DNA of 64,000 nt from Fidelibacterota bacterium (GCA_018657495.1 JABHXA010000012.1:24618-88617), one strand, 5' to 3'; shown: positions 9,591-18,996, numbered from the stretch's first letter. The notes: generated from the letters alone by a model not told the origin. A program made the numbers and translations.

Positions 9591-10286
9591 ATGACTGAGT
9601 ATTTTCGTTTAAGCCGATCCCATTATTACAGCTTGATTATAATATCCCCAATAGCAGTTATTTATTCCGTTATGGGGTATTTTATAAATTGGAACACAGC
9701 ATATAAACTTCGAAACGGTGCGGATGTACTCATCAGGTTGTTTTTTCAATTTTTCGGTAAATATGCTGAGACATTTTATATTATATCTCTCAATCTCGTA
9801 ATTATATCGATAATTCTATATCATAAACGAGAATTCTCTGACTCAATAAAACTACCGGTTCTGTCAATTATGATTTTGGAGGGAATGTTTTGGGCATTCT
9901 GTTTATTTTTAATATTTATCTTTGCTAGTCAGCTTTTATCAGTTCCAACTTCTTTTTCAACATTTGAACAATTCTATCTCTCTCTAGGGGCCGGAATTTA
10001 TGAAGAAATCGTATTTAGATTTTTATTGATCTCGATATTATTATTTATCAGCCATAAATTGTTTGGGTCTGGAAAAGTATTCTCTCTAATGTTTTCAATT
10101 GTGCTCTCAAGTATATTTTTTTCAATATTTCATTACATTGGTGTTTATGGAGATGTTTTTTCATGGCAATCTTTTTTGTATAGATTTTCCGCTGGTTGTT
10201 TTCTTGCGATTCTATATCTTACCAGGGGATTGGGAGTTGCAGTTTACTCTCATGTATACTATGATATTCTTATTTCAAGTTTGTAA
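9591..10286 (+). CDS. CPBP family glutamic-type intramembrane protease
   Basis: An integral membrane protein of about 231 aa with six or more hydrophobic segments. It shows the CPBP (Abi/CAAX prenyl protease-like) signature: motif 1 YEEIVFR (Glu138-Glu139), motif 2 FSIFHYIG and a third histidine motif SHVYYD near the C-terminus. Such proteins cleave membrane substrates or act in bacteriocin self-immunity; the substrate here is unknown. The frame is open back to a GTG at 9525 inside lepA. I prefer ATG 9591 because the 22 extra residues are polar and unlike the family, although no clear Shine-Dalgarno decides it. Confidence 0.8.
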   Translation: MTEYFRLSRSHYYSLIIISPIAVIYSVMGYFINWNTAYKLRNGADVLIRLFFQFFGKYAETFYIISLNLVIISIILYHKREFSDSIKLPVLSIMILEGMFWAFCLFLIFIFASQLLSVPTSFSTFEQFYLSLGAGIYEEIVFRFLLISILLFISHKLFGSGKVFSLMFSIVLSSIFFSIFHYIGVYGDVFSWQSFLYRFSAGCFLAILYLTRGLGVAVYSHVYYDILISSL

Positions 10287-10316
10287 ATTTAATGCTAAAA
10301 TTCAGGAATTAATCTT

Positions 10317-11198
10317 ATGTTTCAAAAAGTAATTTTCTTTGTATTTCTCGTAAATACTATTTTTTCACAAAAAGCACCATTTGAAGAAATTGTTATAGGA
10401 CTGTGGCCGGAATATGATCATCCCGGTGTGTTAGTCACTATTCAAATTGACATTTTAGAATCAGATCTTCCATATGATATTGAGATCACCCTGCCTCCCG
10501 GATCAAGAATGGCCTTGAAGAAAGGGCTTGATGAAAACGGACAGGAAACTATGATTCAACAGGATATTATTGTGGTAAATGATAAAACAATCATGCCGAT
10601 ACACCTGACTGAGTCACATTTTTATTCTCAATTCTATTTTAATCCATTTAATGAATCCGCCCATAGAGAATTGAAATATGAGTTTAGTACGAATAAATTA
10701 TTAGATCATTATCATGTCCTAATTCAAAAGCATCTTATCGGGGAGAATTTCACAACTAATCTTACCGACCCAGAAGAATTTCAAAATGAATATGATATAC
10801 ATTTTTTGAGACAGCATCTGGATTCTCTTGAGCCAAACGACAACTTCATCATCGAATTATCATATGACAATCCTTCACACCGGACAACTGTAGACATTCT
10901 AAAGGAAAATTTTGAACAGCAGGATAATACAGCAGTCTCAGAATCCCCTTCGACTCGGAAAAATGATAATGAGGTTTATCAAAACGAAAATGTGAAAAAA
11001 TATACTTTTTTGTTATTTGGTGTATTTGGGGTGGTGTTGATATTTGTCATTTGGAAATTTGGAAAGAAAGAGGATATAAGTTTACCGAAGGCATCCAAAA
11101 AGACAAAAGAGGGTCAATTCTGCAAAAACTGTGGATCAGGTATTTTGAAAGATATTAAATTCTGTACATCCTGTGGTGAGGAGATCAATGTATCCTGA
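10317..11198 (+). CDS. Membrane protein with exported N-terminal domain and C-terminal zinc ribbon
   Basis: I do not recognise this 293-aa family. It has a signal peptide (about 1-18) and an approximately 190-residue beta-rich exported region (YDIEITLPPGSRMAL). After a polar linker comes one transmembrane helix (about residues 222-241). A short cytoplasmic tail ends in a zinc ribbon, CKNCG...CTSCG. The topology places the ribbon in the cytoplasm if the signal peptide is cleaved or acts as an anchor. AGGA at 10304-10307 supports the ATG at 10317. Its stop overlaps the start of lgt, so it is expressed with envelope-protein genes. The function is unknown; a role in envelope sensing is a guess. 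Confidence 0.7.
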   Translation: MFQKVIFFVFLVNTIFSQKAPFEEIVIGLWPEYDHPGVLVTIQIDILESDLPYDIEITLPPGSRMALKKGLDENGQETMIQQDIIVVNDKTIMPIHLTESHFYSQFYFNPFNESAHRELKYEFSTNKLLDHYHVLIQKHLIGENFTTNLTDPEEFQNEYDIHFLRQHLDSLEPNDNFIIELSYDNPSHRTTVDILKENFEQQDNTAVSESPSTRKNDNEVYQNENVKKYTFLLFGVFGVVLIFVIWKFGKKEDISLPKASKKTKEGQFCKNCGSGILKDIKFCTSCGEEINVS

Positions 11199-12021
11199 AC
11201 TATTACGATTTGGAGACTTTGTGATTTCCTCATTTGGAGCAATGATGGTTATCGCTTTTATTACTGGCAATCTACTCCTTAAAAGAGATGTAGTAAAAAT
11301 GGGGATGGATAGCTCCATTGCTGACGAATTGACATTTAGAGCAGCCATTGGTGGTATTCTGGGAGCAAAAATATATTATATTATCGAAAATATTCCTGGC
11401 GACCGTGGAGGGTTGGATAATCTCCTTGGCATAGTAGATATTTTCATGGGAATCTTCACATTTAATTTATCTCGAATAGCAGATGGAATTCAAAATTTTG
11501 GAGCCGGCATGGTGTTTTATGGCGGGTTTATCGGTGGTGTATTTGCTGTGACTCTTTTCATCAGAAAACAAAAACTTAATTGGAAATCTGTTGCTGACTG
11601 GATGGTTCCATACCTTGTTCTCGGCCATTCAATTGGCCGTATAGGCTGCTTTCTTGTCGGAGACGATTATGGCAAGGCTACAGATCTTCCATGGGGTATC
11701 GCCTTTCCTAACGGAGCACCACCAGTACATATTCCGGTGCATCCGACTCAATTATATGAGATGATAGCCTATTTAATAATATTTTTTATTCTATCTAACA
11801 GAAGGTTTAAAAAACTATTCCAGGGTGAAATCATGTATATGTATATGGTATTGGTTGGAATTGCCAGATTCTTTGTAGAAATAATCAGGCTCAATCCTAA
11901 ATATTTTTACTTATCCGGTGCACAATGGATATCAATAATTTTGATAATCTCAGGTATATTTTTTCTTGTTAAAAATCGAATGGTATTAGAATCCACCAAA
12001 GAGAAAGCAATCTCAGACTAA
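11188..12021 (+). CDS. lgt: Prolipoprotein diacylglyceryl transferase
   Basis: Lgt transfers a diacylglyceryl group from phosphatidylglycerol to the lipobox cysteine of prolipoproteins in the inner membrane. The Lgt signature GHSIGRIGCFLVGDDYG is complete (His147, Arg151), and the downstream motif HPTQLYE is present. Seven hydrophobic helices are visible in 277 aa. I chose ATG 11188, which follows GAGGAG with good spacing, over GTG 11173. It serves the lipoproteins seen in this window (for example the DUF4837, M1-peptidase and S1-protease genes). It overlaps the preceding gene by 11 bases and abuts the following methyltransferase gene. Confidence 0.95.
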   Translation: MYPELLRFGDFVISSFGAMMVIAFITGNLLLKRDVVKMGMDSSIADELTFRAAIGGILGAKIYYIIENIPGDRGGLDNLLGIVDIFMGIFTFNLSRIADGIQNFGAGMVFYGGFIGGVFAVTLFIRKQKLNWKSVADWMVPYLVLGHSIGRIGCFLVGDDYGKATDLPWGIAFPNGAPPVHIPVHPTQLYEMIAYLIIFFILSNRRFKKLFQGEIMYMYMVLVGIARFFVEIIRLNPKYFYLSGAQWISIILIISGIFFLVKNRMVLESTKEKAISD

Positions 12022-12900
12022 ATGGAATTTGTCCCATGCATCGTTTGCGGTAGTGATAATTATCGATTAATCAAAAATTTATCCGACAGGTTAAATCCAG
12101 ATTCAGACAACATATTTGACCTGGTTCAGTGCGAATGCAATTTTGTTTATCTGAATCCTCGTCCCGATGAAAACGAAATAAGAGATTATTATAAAAGTCC
12201 GGATTATGATCCACATTCAGATGCAAGGGACAACTTGTTTAATAAAGTCTATTCTGCCGTGAGAAATTTAGCATTGAGAAAGAAAAGACAGGATATCAGC
12301 AAATATATCCACAGCGGGAAACTGCTTGATATTGGTGGTGGAAGAGGTGATTTCTGCCTTTATATGAAATCTTGTGGCTGGGATGTCTCATTAATGGAAA
12401 CAGATGAAGATTCTATTGACTTACAGGGCGACACTAATATAAATATTTATCACAAAATTGAAAATATACCATCAACTGAATATTATGATTTAATCACCTT
12501 GTGGCATTCTCTAGAACATATACATGATGTTAAATCACTTTTTGGATTTTTGCATTCCAGTTTAAATGATAATGGATTGTGCATAATTGCAGTGCCGAAT
12601 TATAATGCCTATGAGAGACGGTTCTACCCTGAAACATGGGCACCATATGATGCCCCCCGACATTTATATCATTTTTGCAGTGACGCACTAAGAAAATTGC
12701 TGGAAGATAATGGGTTTGAGATTCTTGAGATAAAACCACTATTGCAGGACACTCCCTATAATATTTTATTAAGTCAGAATTCGACATCCCTTTTGGGTTA
12801 CATAAAATCTGCGGTACAAACAATTCAATCCTTAGTAAATATTTTTGCTCATGGAAATACATATGCATCATCATTGGAGATAATATGCAGAAAAGTTTAA
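12022..12900 (+). CDS. Class I SAM-dependent methyltransferase with N-terminal zinc-binding motif
   Basis: The protein starts with CIVCG and a second cysteine cluster (VQCEC) followed by YLNPRPDENEIRDYY, an arrangement common in methyltransferases of glycan clusters. The Rossmann motif I is LLDIGGGRGDFC near residue 110, and DLITLWHSLEHIHD corresponds to motif IV. A methyltransferase acting on a sugar or small metabolite is likely (Methyltransf_23 type). Its ATG follows the lgt stop without a gap, and its 3' end overlaps the next gene by 16 bases. The substrate cannot be read from the sequence; nearby sugar genes make a glycan substrate plausible. Confidence 0.85.
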   Translation: MEFVPCIVCGSDNYRLIKNLSDRLNPDSDNIFDLVQCECNFVYLNPRPDENEIRDYYKSPDYDPHSDARDNLFNKVYSAVRNLALRKKRQDISKYIHSGKLLDIGGGRGDFCLYMKSCGWDVSLMETDEDSIDLQGDTNINIYHKIENIPSTEYYDLITLWHSLEHIHDVKSLFGFLHSSLNDNGLCIIAVPNYNAYERRFYPETWAPYDAPRHLYHFCSDALRKLLEDNGFEILEIKPLLQDTPYNILLSQNSTSLLGYIKSAVQTIQSLVNIFAHGNTYASSLEIICRKV

Positions 12901-13868
12901 TTATTCTGTTAATACTGGTTTTGGCCTGCAGTTCAAAAAGGTCGGCAATCGGTGAATATAATGCCATTGAAGTATTCTGTTCAATTGAAGATAAACAATT
13001 GGTTCAGCCATTGATAGATGACTTTTTTAGTTTAGAATTAAATTTGCCCCAGCCGGAGAAGTTATATTCAGTTTCCTGGCATGAACCCCATGAGTTTAGC
13101 GAATATTCAAACCGTCATAATTTGATGGTCATCTCCCTTGTTAACCCAGTAGATGAAACTGGTGACAGGTTATTTGAAAGAATTCATGATGCAATAAGCA
13201 GTGTAGATTCAGTTATTGCCATTGAGAATATGTACAGTTTGAACCAGGTATTTTTAGGGATACAGTCATTTGATGCATTCCAGCTGAAACAACAGCTTCA
13301 GAATTATCATAATTGGTTTTTTGATGAGTTAAACAGTAATGCTCAAAAGACCATAATTGCATATGCACGGAGCAAGGGAGAGAATTCTTCATTAAGTCAG
13401 CATGTCTCTGATGTATTTGATGTTGATATAATCATCCAGAAAGATTTTCAAATTCTCCAGGAGGTATCAGAACCGCCGTTTTTATGGATTGGCCGTGGTT
13501 ATCCCTATAGATGGATATCATTTCATGAGGCTGATTTCGATGATATTTCATCTCCTGATGAAACATGGGTACTTCTAGAAATCTTACTGGAATCAACATT
13601 CGGGAGCATTGAGATTACTGGAGATTTTCGAAGTAGTGAAATAGTAAAATATGAGTCAAAATCAATCCCATTATTAAGAGGGAATTATTTTCATCCTGAA
13701 AATGATAGCGGTGGACCATTTTTCACAATGTTTTTTAAAAAACCAGAGTCCGGTTATCTATTAATAAGTGGCTTTATCAATTATCCAGGTCATGAGAAAA
13801 TGGCCTTGATCAAACAATTAGAGGCAATAATACTTGATGCAGATATTGGGTATTTGAAGGATAATTGA
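12885..13868 (+). CDS. DUF4837 family lipoprotein
   Basis: A 327-aa predicted lipoprotein. The N-terminus has a short hydrophobic stretch ending in LVLACSS, a lipobox with Cys15. The body follows the DUF4837 pattern known from Bacteroidetes/Chlorobi: LPQPEKLYSV, then RHNLMVI, a central WIGRGYPYRW, and a C-terminal segment LLRGNYF...GGPFFTMFF ending with the LEAIIL helix. No catalytic motif is evident and the function is unknown in the family. It overlaps the methyltransferase gene and is followed by purE after 51 bases. Family membership supports the FCB-group assignment. Confidence 0.75.
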   Translation: MQKSLIILLILVLACSSKRSAIGEYNAIEVFCSIEDKQLVQPLIDDFFSLELNLPQPEKLYSVSWHEPHEFSEYSNRHNLMVISLVNPVDETGDRLFERIHDAISSVDSVIAIENMYSLNQVFLGIQSFDAFQLKQQLQNYHNWFFDELNSNAQKTIIAYARSKGENSSLSQHVSDVFDVDIIIQKDFQILQEVSEPPFLWIGRGYPYRWISFHEADFDDISSPDETWVLLEILLESTFGSIEITGDFRSSEIVKYESKSIPLLRGNYFHPENDSGGPFFTMFFKKPESGYLLISGFINYPGHEKMALIKQLEAIILDADIGYLKDN

Positions 13869-13919
13869 GCCAATAGGCTTTGATGATATTCGATATTAAA
13901 TAATACTTATGAGGATTAA

Positions 13920-14378
13920 ATGAATAAAGTTGCGGTATTGATTGGCAGTGAAACCGATAGAGATACAATAATGGCGGCAAAACCATATTTTGAGTATTTT
14001 AATATAATATGGGATTTATTTGTCATGTCGGCTCATCGAAACCCTGCTGAAGTTGAGGAATTTTCAAAAAACGCCAGAGACAATGGTTACAAAGTTATTA
14101 TTGGGGCGGCAGGCATGGCAGCCCATCTGGCAGGAGCCATAAAAGCAAATTGTACTCTTCCAGTAGTTGGTGTACCTCTAAAAGGCGGCATGATGGACGG
14201 TATGGATGCCCTTCTCTCTACAGTTCAAATGCCAAAAGGAGTACCGGTTGCTACGATGGCAGTTGGAAAGGCAGGGATAATAAATGCAGCTATTTTGTCA
14301 GCCGAAATTCTATCAATATCAGATGACTCGCTAGTTCACAAATTGGCGAATTTTAAAACAGCCGGAAGCAAATTATAG
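13920..14378 (+). CDS. purE: 5-(carboxyamino)imidazole ribonucleotide mutase, class I PurE
   Basis: PurE converts N5-CAIR to CAIR in de novo purine synthesis. The 152-aa protein carries GSETDRDT near the N-terminus, the active-site SAHRNP and GAAGMAAHLAGA motifs, and the closing MPKGVPVATMAVG...NAA segment. The start is ATG 13920, preceded by GAGGA. purM lies far away at 39.6 kb, so purine genes are scattered. The next gene starts with GTG overlapping the purE stop by one base, linking it to the glycan genes in one transcript. The MMDGMDALLS segment differs somewhat from the common SGxNGLDSLLS but keeps its key features. Confidence 0.95.
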   Translation: MNKVAVLIGSETDRDTIMAAKPYFEYFNIIWDLFVMSAHRNPAEVEEFSKNARDNGYKVIIGAAGMAAHLAGAIKANCTLPVVGVPLKGGMMDGMDALLSTVQMPKGVPVATMAVGKAGIINAAILSAEILSISDDSLVHKLANFKTAGSKL

Positions 14379-15265
14379 TGCAAAAAAAGATACTTATCAC
14401 TGGTGCAAATGGTCAGCTTGGCAGATCACTTTCCAACCTATTAAAGGATCATTTTAATATACTAGGATCAGATCTTAACATAGCAAATATTGAGCGAAGC
14501 TCAATCGCATCTATAGAAATGGATATCACAAATTTTGAGAATGTGAATAATATTGTTAAAAAATATAACCCTGATATTATAATTAATACCGCAGCTTACA
14601 CAAATGTAGATCAATCAGAAGTTCATAGAGATCTTGCCTGGTCTGTAAATGTTCACGGACTTGAAAATATTATCAAAGCATCAGAACAATCGACACGGAT
14701 TATTCATATTTCCAGTGATTATGTTTTTGATGGTAAAAATGGACCATATAAGGAAGATGACAAAACATATCCGATTTCTTATTATGGAAGGACAAAATTG
14801 GCTGGAGAGAATGCATTAAGAGGATCTAGAAGAAAATTTCTCATTTTACGTCCAAATGTGTTGTACCAATCAACTACACATGATCAGGCCAGTTTTTTCG
14901 CATGGGTTTATACATCTCTCAACCAAGAAAAAAATATAAATGTCGTGACAGACCAAACCAGTAATCCTACATGGGTGATTCCATTCTCTCAAGTGATTCT
15001 GAAATGCATTGTTTTAAATACTGAAGGGATTTATCACTATGGCAGTGATGATAATATCAACAGATATGAATTTGCCCTGATGATTGCTCGTACTTTTGAT
15101 TTTGACGAATCTCTAATCAATCCGATAATAACAGATGATCTGAAACAATTAGCAGCCAGACCTAAACACAGCGGTCTATGTACCGATAAAATCCAGTCAG
15201 AATTGGATGTAAAAGTATATCCTATTCAATACTGTCTTGATCAAATAAAACTAGGAATGAATTAA
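14378..15265 (+). CDS. rfbD: dTDP-4-dehydrorhamnose reductase-like SDR
   Basis: An extended short-chain dehydrogenase of 295 aa. It has the NAD(P) loop ITGANGQLGRSL, the strand SSDYVFDGKNGPY typical of RfbD/RmlD, and the catalytic YYGRTKLAGE (Tyr-x3-Lys). Further matches are NTAAYTNVDQSE and RPNVLY. RfbD reduces dTDP-4-keto-L-rhamnose to dTDP-L-rhamnose. The partner genes rfbA/B/C are not in the window. It starts with GTG overlapping the purE stop. The close spacing to the glycosyltransferases downstream suggests a role in surface polysaccharide synthesis. A different nucleotide-sugar reductase of the same family cannot be excluded. Confidence 0.87.
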   Translation: MQKKILITGANGQLGRSLSNLLKDHFNILGSDLNIANIERSSIASIEMDITNFENVNNIVKKYNPDIIINTAAYTNVDQSEVHRDLAWSVNVHGLENIIKASEQSTRIIHISSDYVFDGKNGPYKEDDKTYPISYYGRTKLAGENALRGSRRKFLILRPNVLYQSTTHDQASFFAWVYTSLNQEKNINVVTDQTSNPTWVIPFSQVILKCIVLNTEGIYHYGSDDNINRYEFALMIARTFDFDESLINPIITDDLKQLAARPKHSGLCTDKIQSELDVKVYPIQYCLDQIKLGMN

Positions 15266-15266
15266 T

Positions 15267-15980
15267 TTGAAAGTAGTCGTCGTATCCCCAACATATAATG
15301 AAATAGAAAATGTCGCTGAATTGATTTCACAGGTGCACAATACAACTCCGGAAAGTGATATTTTGATTGTGGATGACAACTCACCTGACGGAACCCACAA
15401 ATTGGTTCGAGAGCTAATGAAAACGGATCCTCAACTGCATTTAATTGTTCGTGCTGGCAAAATGGGATTGGGAACAGCGTATTGTGAAGGATTTAAATGG
15501 GCGCTTAAAAATGGGTATGATCGGGTTATCCAAATTGACGCTGATTTATCACATAATCCTGTTGAAATTCCGGTTATGCTGGAGGAATCAAAAACATTCG
15601 ATGTAATAATTGGCAGTAGATACATAAAAGGGGTTAATGTGGCAAATTGGCCGTTACGGCGATTGATGCTCAGCTATTTTGCCAATATCTATTCGAGGAT
15701 TATTACTGGTCTTCCGGTAAAGGATTCTACAGGTGGTTTTAAATGTTTCAATAGTAAGGTTTTAGAGGCCATTGAGTTGGACAAAATTAAATCAGAGGGT
15801 TATGCCTTCCAGATTGAGATGAATTATCTATCATGGATTAAGAAATTTAAGATTAAAGAAATCCCCATTGTTTTTGTAGATAGAACAGTCGGTAAATCAA
15901 AGATGTCAAAAAAAATAATCTATGAAGCTATATGGATGGTTCCAAAATTAAAACTTAAAAGAATTCTAGGACTCATTTGA
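15267..15980 (+). CDS. Polyprenol monophosphomannose synthase-like GT2
   Basis: A 237-aa GT-A glycosyltransferase of the dolichol-phosphate mannose synthase type. The sequence starts VVVVSPTYNEIENV, then ILIVDDNSPDGT, the DxD motif in IQIDADLSHNP, and RYIKGVNVANWPL; a KDSTGGFKC motif follows. It lacks the C-terminal membrane domain, as in soluble bacterial forms. It would load a hexose, probably mannose, onto polyprenyl phosphate at the inner membrane as a donor for periplasmic glycosylation. The start is TTG at 15267, two bases after the rfbD stop, and its end overlaps the next gene by 4 bases. Confidence 0.9.
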   Translation: MKVVVVSPTYNEIENVAELISQVHNTTPESDILIVDDNSPDGTHKLVRELMKTDPQLHLIVRAGKMGLGTAYCEGFKWALKNGYDRVIQIDADLSHNPVEIPVMLEESKTFDVIIGSRYIKGVNVANWPLRRLMLSYFANIYSRIITGLPVKDSTGGFKCFNSKVLEAIELDKIKSEGYAFQIEMNYLSWIKKFKIKEIPIVFVDRTVGKSKMSKKIIYEAIWMVPKLKLKRILGLI

Positions 15981-18037
15981 CTTTAAGCATCATCATAGTC
16001 AGCTACAATGTCAGCGATTATCTTCGTCAATGTCTAAGCGCTATTTATGACAGCACGATTATTGACCAGACGGAAATTATTGTTATAGATAATGATTCTT
16101 TTGACAATTCTGTAAACATGATTTCCAAGGAATTCCCTGAAGTTAAATTGAAGGTAAATATTGAGAACAGTGGATTTTCACATGCTGTCAATCAGGGTGT
16201 TGCCATGTCAACGGGTAATCTCATTTGTTTACTGAATCCAGATTCGATCATAAAATCAGATACTTTAGAGATCTTATCAGAATATCTTTTATCCAATCCT
16301 GACACCGGCGTTGTCGGTTGTAAGGTTTTGAATCCTGATGGATCTTTTCAGCTGGCCTCCAGAAGACGCTTTCCTCGACCTTCTGTAGCAATACCAAGGA
16401 TGCTGGGTCTCCAGAAGTTGTTCCCCAATGTCAAAATGTTTGCAAAATATAATCAAACTGACCAGGATGATTCTACAATACAGGAAACAGATGCTGTTAG
16501 TGGATCTTGTATGATGTTTAAAAAGGAGGTCTTCGATGACGTAGGGGAATTTGATGAGAGGTTCTTTCTCTACTTTGAAGATACGGATTTTTGCTATCGT
16601 GTCAAATCGAAGGGTTATAAAGTAAAATATATTCCTGATACCCAAATTATTCATTATAAGGGTGAAAGCATGAAACATGCCCCTTATAATACTTTGACAC
16701 AATTTCATCACTCAGCATATCAATTTTTCGAAAAATATTCTCATGAATTCAAATTCTGGTTTATATTGAGAATATTTCTCAAGGCAGCAATCCAACTTCG
16801 AAAACTTACCACATATATAAAACATTTTCGTTCATCAATAATATCTTCTGCTTATGATGCCGGGCTTATTATACTTTCGTATATCTTTGGGATGGTTTTA
16901 TGGTATCCTTATCATCATGGAATACCAATTACCCTGTCTTATATTGTTGATCACTGGCAGTTATTGTTTACTTATTTGGCAATTTGGTTCGCGACGGCAA
17001 TCTGGCTTCAATTATACAAAAAGAATAATTTGTCGTATGGCCGTGCACTTGTAACATCCACAATAACTTTTGTACTTGTCACCAGCATTACATATTTCTT
17101 ATCCATTTTTGCGTATTCAAGGGCGTTGCTCATAATTACCTTTTTCTGCTCAGCATTTTTTATCAGTTTGTGGAGAATAATTGTTCATATCCGATATCGG
17201 CAGAGAAGGATAAAATCATTTGAATTTCCACCCCTATTTACCCGTAAAGCTATTATTCTTGGTAATTTTGATTCCGCAAAAAATATATCTAATCTGTTGA
17301 ATAGAAATCCATCCTTATATTATCAGATACATGGATATATTGATGAATCATTTTGTGGGAATGCCGATGATAAACTGCCGTATCTGGGACGTCTCCATGA
17401 ATTGAGTGATATTGTTAAAAACTCTCAAATAAATGAATTAATTATTCTGGAAGAATCCTATCCAGTTTCGGCAATTATAGAGCAAATACAAAATCTATCA
17501 TCAAGCAATGTAGTATTTAAATTTGTACCGGACGGACAACATTATCTAATCGGTAAGGGGGTTATTGAAGATATTGGCGGCGTTCCCCTGGTTGATATTG
17601 ATTTCCCACTTTTTGATCATATTCATTTATTTACAAAACGTATATTCGATTTCAGTCTTGCCTCGATTCTAATATTGGCCACAATGCCAATTCAGGTATT
17701 CTATTTTATTTCAGGGAAATTCAAGGTGATAAAAGTCTGGAACACGAATCAATCTCCAATAAAATTAACTGAGTTGGATTCCAACAGTGGTTTCATAAGA
17801 AACTTACCTTATTTGTATAAAATTATTGCTGGAGAGATTTCCTTTGTGGGAAGCAGGGTGATTAATTACACAGAGCCGGATCCAAAAAGTATGATAAAAC
17901 CAGGAATCACCGGTTTGCATCAGCTTAAAAAGGATACAGGTATGAATTCGATTTCTGAATTCGAGCAATACTATATCCAGAATCATAATCTGGTTTTTGA
18001 TCTTGAAATTCTTTTAAAATCTATCTTGAGGATATAA
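15977..18037 (+). CDS. Glycosyltransferase 2 fused to a degenerate phosphoglycosyl-transferase-like domain
   Basis: A 686-aa fusion. Residues 1 to about 265 are a rhamnosyltransferase-like GT2: LSIIIVSYNVSDYL, LLNPDSIIK, then SGSCMMFKKEVFD and EFDERFFLYFEDTDF. Several membrane helices follow (about 295-405). Residues about 425-530 resemble the CoA-binding-like domain of WcaJ-type proteins (AIILGNFDSAKNI). The end (about 550-686) resembles a bacterial sugar transferase, with KRIFDFSLA, GEISFVGSRV, KPGITGLHQLKK and NLVFDLEILL. The canonical catalytic pair in DELPQL is replaced here by RNLPYL, so transferase activity of this part is doubtful. The start is TTG 15977. It probably acts on a lipid-linked surface glycan with the two preceding genes. 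Confidence 0.82.
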   Translation: MTLSIIIVSYNVSDYLRQCLSAIYDSTIIDQTEIIVIDNDSFDNSVNMISKEFPEVKLKVNIENSGFSHAVNQGVAMSTGNLICLLNPDSIIKSDTLEILSEYLLSNPDTGVVGCKVLNPDGSFQLASRRRFPRPSVAIPRMLGLQKLFPNVKMFAKYNQTDQDDSTIQETDAVSGSCMMFKKEVFDDVGEFDERFFLYFEDTDFCYRVKSKGYKVKYIPDTQIIHYKGESMKHAPYNTLTQFHHSAYQFFEKYSHEFKFWFILRIFLKAAIQLRKLTTYIKHFRSSIISSAYDAGLIILSYIFGMVLWYPYHHGIPITLSYIVDHWQLLFTYLAIWFATAIWLQLYKKNNLSYGRALVTSTITFVLVTSITYFLSIFAYSRALLIITFFCSAFFISLWRIIVHIRYRQRRIKSFEFPPLFTRKAIILGNFDSAKNISNLLNRNPSLYYQIHGYIDESFCGNADDKLPYLGRLHELSDIVKNSQINELIILEESYPVSAIIEQIQNLSSSNVVFKFVPDGQHYLIGKGVIEDIGGVPLVDIDFPLFDHIHLFTKRIFDFSLASILILATMPIQVFYFISGKFKVIKVWNTNQSPIKLTELDSNSGFIRNLPYLYKIIAGEISFVGSRVINYTEPDPKSMIKPGITGLHQLKKDTGMNSISEFEQYYIQNHNLVFDLEILLKSILRI

Positions 18038-18996
18038 TGCCAAACTATATACTTGATTTTGAAGCGCCGCTTCAGAATATTTATGAAAAAATAGAAGCAT
18101 TGAAAAAAACTGGTATTCAAACCGGCGTTGATGTTTCTTCTAATATCAAGCAGTTACAGAAGAAGCTTGAAGCAAAAACAAAAGACATATATTCAAAACT
18201 ATCACGTTGGGATCGAGTGAAACTGGCAAGACATCCCGATCGACCACATACAATGGATTATATTAATATGATGTCAGAATCATTTTTTGAGCTACATGGA
18301 GACAGATATTTTGCCGATGATGCAGCAATAATTTCTGGAATGATGATCATGGATGGACAATCATTTATAGTCATTGGTCAGCAAAAAGGGAAAGGGACAA
18401 AGGAAAATTTAAAACGAAATTTTGGCATGCCTCGACCTGAAGGTTATAGAAAAGCACTTAGAATGATGAAACTTGCCGAAAAATTTGATATACCGGTGCT
18501 CACTCTTATCGACACCCAGGGTGCCTATCCTGGATTAGGTGCAGAGGAAAGAGGACAGGCTGAAGCAATCGCCAAAAATCTCTTTGAGATGTCGCTTCTT
18601 AAAGTTCCAGTTATTTGTGTGGTTATTGGTGAAGGTGCCTCCGGTGGTGCGCTAGGTATTGGAGTAGGTGACAGATTGTTTTGCCTTGAAAATACCTGGT
18701 ATTCAGTGATATCCCCTGAAGGATGTGCCTCAATATTATTCAGAGATGCATCAAGAGCAAACGAAGCTGCCGATGCAATGAAAGTAACATCAAATGATCT
18801 TTTTGAGATGGGGATTGCCGATAAGATAATATCAGAACCTGATAATGGGGCTCATTTTAATCCAGAGGCTTCCGCTGATGTGTTAAAAAAAGTATTACTG
18901 GAAGAATTTAAATATCTTTCAGGACTCGATAAGGATGATCTGATCCATCAGCGAATGGCGAAATATGAGCAGATTGGAGAGTGGAAGGAATCTTAA
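18037..18996 (+). CDS. accA: Acetyl-CoA carboxylase carboxyltransferase subunit alpha
   Basis: AccA forms the carboxyltransferase with AccD and transfers carboxyl from biotin to acetyl-CoA to make malonyl-CoA for fatty-acid synthesis. The 319-aa length is standard. The family segments DFEAPL, HPDRPHTMDYI, LHGDRYFADD, GQQKGKGTKEN, FGMPRPEGYRKA, TLIDTQGAYPG and GEGASGGALGIG are all intact. The last includes the glycines that form the oxyanion hole. The ATG overlaps the stop of the glycosyltransferase gene by one base. accD is not in the window. Confidence 0.97.
   Translation: MPNYILDFEAPLQNIYEKIEALKKTGIQTGVDVSSNIKQLQKKLEAKTKDIYSKLSRWDRVKLARHPDRPHTMDYINMMSESFFELHGDRYFADDAAIISGMMIMDGQSFIVIGQQKGKGTKENLKRNFGMPRPEGYRKALRMMKLAEKFDIPVLTLIDTQGAYPGLGAEERGQAEAIAKNLFEMSLLKVPVICVVIGEGASGGALGIGVGDRLFCLENTWYSVISPEGCASILFRDASRANEAADAMKVTSNDLFEMGIADKIISEPDNGAHFNPEASADVLKKVLLEEFKYLSGLDKDDLIHQRMAKYEQIGEWKES

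Noticed and set aside
13869..13919. Purine riboswitch before purE, or FMN riboswitch before ribF
   Set aside because: The 51-base gap before purE is too short for an aptamer, and ribF overlaps truB, so no leader exists.
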